Positions 27,509-32,030 of a stretch of 32,030 nucleotides of DNA are shown here, piece after piece. The notes beneath the pieces were generated by a model, which worked only from the letters and a program-made list of their open reading frames with translations, made no database searches and was not told where the DNA came from. This DNA comes from Ichthyosporea sp. XGB-2017a (lineage: Eukaryota > Opisthokonta > Ichthyosporea), in assembly GCA_002811675.1 (NCBI GenBank), contig PDIM01010263.1, positions 1 to 32,030 of the forward strand, given 5' to 3'. Positions within the stretch are counted from its first letter, which is position 1. Each line of letters opens with the position of its first letter. The position numbers and the translations under genes were made by a program.

Positions 27509-30500
27509 TTACACTAGCTCTTCCACTATTGGTATTATGTTGTTTTCTTGCTCTCCCTCTTCAATCTGCTTAGCTGGCTCCGTCTCCATTGCAGTTTCTT
27601 CATTCTCTTTGGCTTTAAGGCGGGATTCTTCAATGCCGCGCTTCGCTAATTCCGCATTAGCATTATTAATATCAGCGAGTTCACGCAGGCTTTTGATTTC
27701 TATATACGAACCAGCTGGCTTTGGTCGATTGTTACCAGGCTGGTACGCATATTCTGTCTCAATGCAAAGATTTGAAGAATGCTGACTCAATAAAGAAACA
27801 ACTTTGCCTAGTTCTGCACAATTTTCAAATACAGACTTGCGACAGAATACATACAACCCAAAGCGGGCTCTGGACATACCCACTACAAGCCGACGTACAT
27901 CGCGGATATGGCCAACATGCTTTGTTCGAACTAATGAAAGAAGAACATAGTCATTCTGTTGCCCCTGATATTTATCCACCGTAGAAATTTTGCTTGGCAT
28001 TCCATACAATGGGCTACCCGAACATTTTTGATTGAATCTTTCCTGTAACAAATCTTTTTGCCCGTTATAGGTCGTCAAGACAGTAATCTTTGATGACGGG
28101 TACCCACTCAGGCGCATAAACTTATACGTTTCCACAATAAAGTCTGCTTCATCACTGTTTTGGAAAACATGAGGAAAAGGCTCGCGCTCACCTTGTGATA
28201 ACGGGGGGTTCACGTCAAGCAGTTGATAATCAAACTGAAAGCCGGGATTTTTCTTTCTGTAAGGCACACTCTCACTTATATGGGGAAGATCACCCAATGA
28301 GGGGTATCTCCAACGGAATAGGTCGGCAATTTTTGTTCTACATCGACCTTGCTTGTCTAATAAAATCACTGGTGTCCCCAAGCGAACCATGCGCGCAAAA
28401 AAGCTTTGTTCCATATTTGAATATTTCTGAAAGGTGGGATTCTTAATAATAGGCGGGAGTTGATTGTGATCCCCTAGCATAACTACTCTTGAAAGAGTGC
28501 TGGCATCATTCGTAACAGGCTGAAGAACTAAAGGAATAAATGATTCGATCTCAGAGATTTGCCCCGCTTCCTCAACCAAAACGTTGCTGTAAATGAATTT
28601 CAATTTAACAAGCTCCTGGCGTCTCAACGCGGCGTATGTGCATGTCATGGCAATTATTCTCGCCTGCTTTGTCAGCAAAAAGTTTACCCTTTCTCTGTGA
28701 GACGTAAGTATTTCAAACGGCCGATACTCTTCAATTTCTTTGAACATATCATCCATTTTTTCAAAACACTCGAAACACACGTCCATTTTTTGGGTTACAG
28801 TTTTGCCCCCAAACAATTTTTCAACTGGGATTTGCAAATAATCAGAGAAGGGAAACTCTTTTTCAAAGTTGTATGGGTTTTCTTTCGATGCGATAGCTGC
28901 TCTTTGTCGTTTCAAAAGCGGCTTGATATGGGATATATAAAATTGAATAGCAGATTCACATGAAAGTCCGAATTCGCCGGGGATTTGCAAAGAGTCTGAC
29001 AAAGCCTTTACTGAACTTAAAAGAATAAGTCGTCTTTCCAGCACATAGTCAACCCTGCCTCGGTTGCCAAAGTTATCTTCCAACTCCATACTCTCATGCC
29101 CATGTCCAAGTCGCACTAAATGACGCGGTTCGATATCTGAGCAAGCAATTTTTTCAAACAACTGATTCAAGGCCTGATTCGAGTGTGTAACAATCAGAAT
29201 TTTTTCGTCTTTACAGTTGCGATACCAGTTTTCAATAATTCGAACAGCAACATCAGTTTTCCCAGTACCCGGTGGCCCCACCACCAATGTCAATCCCTTG
29301 TGCATCGCGGATACCAAAGCTTCACTCTGCTTAGCAGTAAAAGCAACCCTATTCATTTGGGCAGCGACAGGGTTGAAAAAGCTGGGCTTTTGGCTACCAT
29401 TCTTGACTTCCAGTTTTGAGATACTGTCAACAAATTTGATAGCAAACGGTGGTGCTTCACAACCAACAAACTCAACTGAAGCACTTGGAAAGCAGCTTTC
29501 AAGGTGGGATTTGCTCTGAAAGGTATATCCAAAGTCGACAAAATCTTCGGTCAAAGCACAAGAAAGCATTGATGCAGCAGTGGGATCTCCATAGCCCAAA
29601 AACACATCTTGCAACCAGTCCGGCAAAGAGCAATCAGTTTTCAACAAATTTCGAACGGTTTCGAGAACAGCTTTAAAATTATTTTCTTCCGGTTTTCTTC
29701 TTAGCACAACATTAAATGAATCATAGGGGCTAGGTGCATCAAGAGGCAATCCTTTCATATCCTTTCCATACTGCATGGAATCTAGAACAACTCTGAAAGT
29801 AATTTTATGCATGGCGGGTTTCCTATTTTCAAAATCTTCAATCAATCTCCCTTTTTCATTAACAATACCCACAACCTCACCTCCTCTTGCACAAGTTATC
29901 CCATACTTATCGACAAATGCTACATTTTTGCCTTCAACTTTCCCATTACAGCTCACAAAGTACAAAACATCAAACGGTCTTAACGAATTCCAGCTTTCTC
30001 TCGCATCTATTCGTGCATTGTTGAGGTTGATGGTAACATCAGCCTTAACAGATCCTGGGGTGCTTTCACCGAGCTTTGGTTTCGTCACTTCGACTATAGT
30101 GAAGTTTTCTATCACTGTCGCCATTTTCAAAGGTCCATTGCTACTAACCACAGAACCTCTTTCCCCCGAATTATGTTTAAAGTACAAGCGTCCAACTGCT
30201 GCTTCAATGCTATCTCTAAGCTCTGATGTAGCTTCCAGCTTAAACAGAGTGAAATTTCGAAATAAATAATCCCTCATTGTCAAAAACTGAAGGTTTAATT
30301 TAGGGAGAGGAAGACACTTCTCTCCTTGAAAAGTTACGGTAGTAATTAAATCATTATTCCATATATCAGCCTCTGTCGGGTACAGCGGTGTCGCATCAAT
30401 CGTATCAATTTCAACTGGCTTCCTCGCAAAACGATACGCAATCGAATCCAATACAAACGACTTATCAAACGGACTTTCATCAAATGAAATTCCAAAATTT

Positions 30501-31990
30501 CGACATAGACTACACAGTTCATTTTCGTTGAGGGTAGTCAAAGCTTCCACGATAGCCTTCTCACTATCACAACTAGCTATGCTTGCAAAATAGAAAGACT
30601 GATACTTGGAAGGGAGATTTGAATAGCAATATCTTTGAAGTTCTTGAATCCTTTCATAGTGTATTTTCATCACTTTTTGTTCATCTAATGCTTCACCACT
30701 GAAGTCATCAATCCCAAAATAAGCATAGAACTTTAACGTTTTAACTTGTTTCCGGAAAAGTCCTTCTTTCGTTGAAGTCTTACTCAATAAGCTTCGGTCG
30801 CACCTCAGTACAAAATGTCTATCTTCTAAAAATGTCCCAAAATACCTTCTTGTTGGCAGCTGAGACATTAGATCAATCACAAGCTCCACAAATCTATTAC
30901 AGTACATGTTGGAATCATTGTCCCCCTCTTTCGCCACTCCATGTAGAACAGAAAAGAATCTATCAATGCATTTCACAAAGAATGTGCGTTCTTTTTCTAA
31001 CTGCCATTTGTAATTATCACTTGCCTTCCCCTCTACTTTCGCATATATTTTCAGACTTCTTTTCACAAGTCGATGAGTAGCAGCTTCACTTTCCACCCGA
31101 ACACTATTAACATGTCTCCATAGCCCAATCGAAAACAGCCGCATTACCGCCTTTCGCACCACTTCATGCTCCAGACTCTTTACACAGTTCGTTAAGAACT
31201 TAAGCAGATGAATCTCCTCTTTCAATGACAATTCTTCGCATCGGTCAGTAAGAAGCTCAAGAACTGTATGCAGAAACGGAAGGAATGCTTTACCATTCAT
31301 ACAATTCCACGCATTGACCTTTTGCCTAATCTTTTCATTTACCATCAACACTATCGAAAGCACATGCGCATTACTGCTGCACATCCCCTTCACAGCAGCT
31401 CCCTTCTTTTCCCGGGGGCACTTTCGTTTCGTAACCTTCCCCTGCACAGCAACTATCTCACCCTTTTCGTTTGCCTCCCCTCCAGTCACCAAATGGGGCA
31501 TCAAATACCGCTCCAGATACTGAAGACCTTCCAAGGACGTACACGCAACGCCACTAACCCCATTCACACTACACAGAAACTCGGAATAGATCTGTTCCAC
31601 AAGTGCCGCATCAAAATCAGATGCATTCTGTTCTTTCTCACTTTCCTCCTTAACCAGCCAATTCTCTTCCGCCACCCCCTTCAATCTGAAATGAACACCG
31701 GCGGCACCAGACCTGAGCGTCTTTTCCTTCTGCTGCGTGTCTCCCTCATCTCTCGCGGCCTCTGGTGTCACTACCGGCACACCACCCTCCATGCCCTGCT
31801 GCATACTTTCGATATATTTCAGATCATCAGCTAATTTAGGCTTTTTCGCTCCACCACCACCACTCTTGTTTCCATTCCGCTTTCGAGCTGCTCTAGGCGT
31901 GGCGGTTTCCTCTAGCGATTCCTCCCCACCTGCGCCTTTATCCTCTCCTGCCACCTTCTTCTTCCCTCTAGATTCCCTCGTCTTTGCCAT
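27509..31990 (-). CDS. AQR: Aquarius, intron-binding spliceosomal RNA helicase
   Basis: This 1493-residue SF1 (Upf1-like) helicase matches human AQR in length (1485) and sequence. Walker A is GPPGTGKT (905-912). Other motifs are IVTHSNQALNQLFEKI (Ia), VEEAGQ near 1140 (II; human has EEAAQ), MLGDHNQLPP near 1173 (III), LTTYNGQKDLL (V) and VVGMSRAR near 1370 (VI). AQR-specific text includes RLGHGHESMELEDNFGNRG and FQKYSNMEQSFFARMVRLG. The N-terminal half is helical/armadillo-like, with the YLFRNFTLFKLEATSELR segment typical of AQR. It should bind the intron upstream of the branch site within the spliceosome. The N-terminal 55 residues are Lys/Arg/Gly-rich and may hold a nuclear signal. The ATG is the first in frame. 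Although a splicing factor, the gene has no intron. Stop TAA. Confidence 0.96.
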   Translation of the reverse strand: MAKTRESRGKKKVAGEDKGAGGEESLEETATPRAARKRNGNKSGGGGAKKPKLADDLKYIESMQQGMEGGVPVVTPEAARDEGDTQQKEKTLRSGAAGVHFRLKGVAEENWLVKEESEKEQNASDFDAALVEQIYSEFLCSVNGVSGVACTSLEGLQYLERYLMPHLVTGGEANEKGEIVAVQGKVTKRKCPREKKGAAVKGMCSSNAHVLSIVLMVNEKIRQKVNAWNCMNGKAFLPFLHTVLELLTDRCEELSLKEEIHLLKFLTNCVKSLEHEVVRKAVMRLFSIGLWRHVNSVRVESEAATHRLVKRSLKIYAKVEGKASDNYKWQLEKERTFFVKCIDRFFSVLHGVAKEGDNDSNMYCNRFVELVIDLMSQLPTRRYFGTFLEDRHFVLRCDRSLLSKTSTKEGLFRKQVKTLKFYAYFGIDDFSGEALDEQKVMKIHYERIQELQRYCYSNLPSKYQSFYFASIASCDSEKAIVEALTTLNENELCSLCRNFGISFDESPFDKSFVLDSIAYRFARKPVEIDTIDATPLYPTEADIWNNDLITTVTFQGEKCLPLPKLNLQFLTMRDYLFRNFTLFKLEATSELRDSIEAAVGRLYFKHNSGERGSVVSSNGPLKMATVIENFTIVEVTKPKLGESTPGSVKADVTINLNNARIDARESWNSLRPFDVLYFVSCNGKVEGKNVAFVDKYGITCARGGEVVGIVNEKGRLIEDFENRKPAMHKITFRVVLDSMQYGKDMKGLPLDAPSPYDSFNVVLRRKPEENNFKAVLETVRNLLKTDCSLPDWLQDVFLGYGDPTAASMLSCALTEDFVDFGYTFQSKSHLESCFPSASVEFVGCEAPPFAIKFVDSISKLEVKNGSQKPSFFNPVAAQMNRVAFTAKQSEALVSAMHKGLTLVVGPPGTGKTDVAVRIIENWYRNCKDEKILIVTHSNQALNQLFEKIACSDIEPRHLVRLGHGHESMELEDNFGNRGRVDYVLERRLILLSSVKALSDSLQIPGEFGLSCESAIQFYISHIKPLLKRQRAAIASKENPYNFEKEFPFSDYLQIPVEKLFGGKTVTQKMDVCFECFEKMDDMFKEIEEYRPFEILTSHRERVNFLLTKQARIIAMTCTYAALRRQELVKLKFIYSNVLVEEAGQISEIESFIPLVLQPVTNDASTLSRVVMLGDHNQLPPIIKNPTFQKYSNMEQSFFARMVRLGTPVILLDKQGRCRTKIADLFRWRYPSLGDLPHISESVPYRKKNPGFQFDYQLLDVNPPLSQGEREPFPHVFQNSDEADFIVETYKFMRLSGYPSSKITVLTTYNGQKDLLQERFNQKCSGSPLYGMPSKISTVDKYQGQQNDYVLLSLVRTKHVGHIRDVRRLVVGMSRARFGLYVFCRKSVFENCAELGKVVSLLSQHSSNLCIETEYAYQPGNNRPKPAGSYIEIKSLRELADINNANAELAKRGIEESRLKAKENEETAMETEPAKQIEEGEQENNIIPIVEELV

Positions 31991-32010
31991 TATTTATTTT
32001 CTTATTACAA

Positions 32011-32017
32011 TGACTCA
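32011..32017. promoter_or_regulatory. TGACTCA (bZIP/AP-1-type) motif upstream of AQR
   Basis: A canonical TGACTCA lies 21 bases upstream of the AQR ATG. bZIP factors such as AP-1 and GCN4 bind this heptamer. A single 7-mer could be chance, and this close to the ATG it may lie in the 5' UTR. Confidence 0.25.
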
Positions 32018-32030
32018 GTCGAATATGAAA

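Noticed and set aside
1-32030. Prokaryotic or viral origin, CRISPR array, rRNA or tRNA genes
   Set aside because: Spliceosomal introns, poly(A) signals and eukaryote-only proteins (Tim9, AQR, SMC6, Rabex-5) rule out prokaryotic DNA. I saw no regularly spaced repeats, no viral hallmark gene and no tRNA-like cloverleaf.
1-32030. A multi-gene biological system or biosynthetic cluster
   Set aside because: Neighbouring genes belong to unrelated pathways and lie on alternating strands with separate promoters; nothing suggests joint function.

Overview
This is nuclear DNA from a unicellular eukaryote. Eleven protein-coding genes in mixed orientation are packed into 32 kb. They are separated by AT-rich spacers full of poly(dA)/poly(dT) tracts. 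Three genes carry short GT-AG introns (eight in total, 75-109 nt), and AATAAA signals follow several stops. The code is standard: TAA and TAG end all eleven genes. I cannot name the species. The SLC18-like, Rabex-5-like and EEF2KMT-like proteins resemble animal and amoebozoan relatives, which hints weakly at a protist near that part of the tree, but the sequence alone does not settle it.

Layout, left to right: Tim9 (+); a secreted ML-domain (NPC2/MD-2 type) protein (-); mitochondrial ornithine aminotransferase (+); an EEF2KMT/FAM86-type protein lysine methyltransferase (+); a 0.9 kb spacer with possible gene debris; an SLC18-type (vesicular amine transporter-like) MFS carrier (+); a decayed copy of that carrier's 3' end; a large molybdo-flavoenzyme of the xanthine dehydrogenase/aldehyde oxidase family (-, two exons); a Rabex-5-like Rab5 exchange factor with A20 finger, VPS9 domain and UIM (+); a multi-pass membrane metallophosphoesterase (-, four exons); SMC6 (-, five exons); a MYND-finger protein with an MSS51-like C-terminus (+); and the intron-binding spliceosomal helicase Aquarius (-, a single 1493-codon exon).

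The genes are housekeeping or ordinary accessory functions (mitochondrial import, amino-acid metabolism, translation-factor methylation, endocytic trafficking, genome maintenance, splicing). I see no operon-like or pathway-like clustering, no CRISPR array, no RNA gene and no intact mobile element. I also see no convincing new multi-gene system. The points most worth a second look are: the duplicated and decaying 3' end of the carrier gene; the charge-conserved SLC18-like carrier itself; the molybdo-flavoenzyme with altered active-site and NAD-site motifs plus a cysteine-rich N-terminal extension; the absence of TGA stops; a palindromic two-way poly(A) signal; and two unexplained coding-like fragments upstream of the carrier.

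Gene models for the three spliced genes were joined by hand from splice sites, reading phase and family similarity. Exon coordinates are given in each entry.
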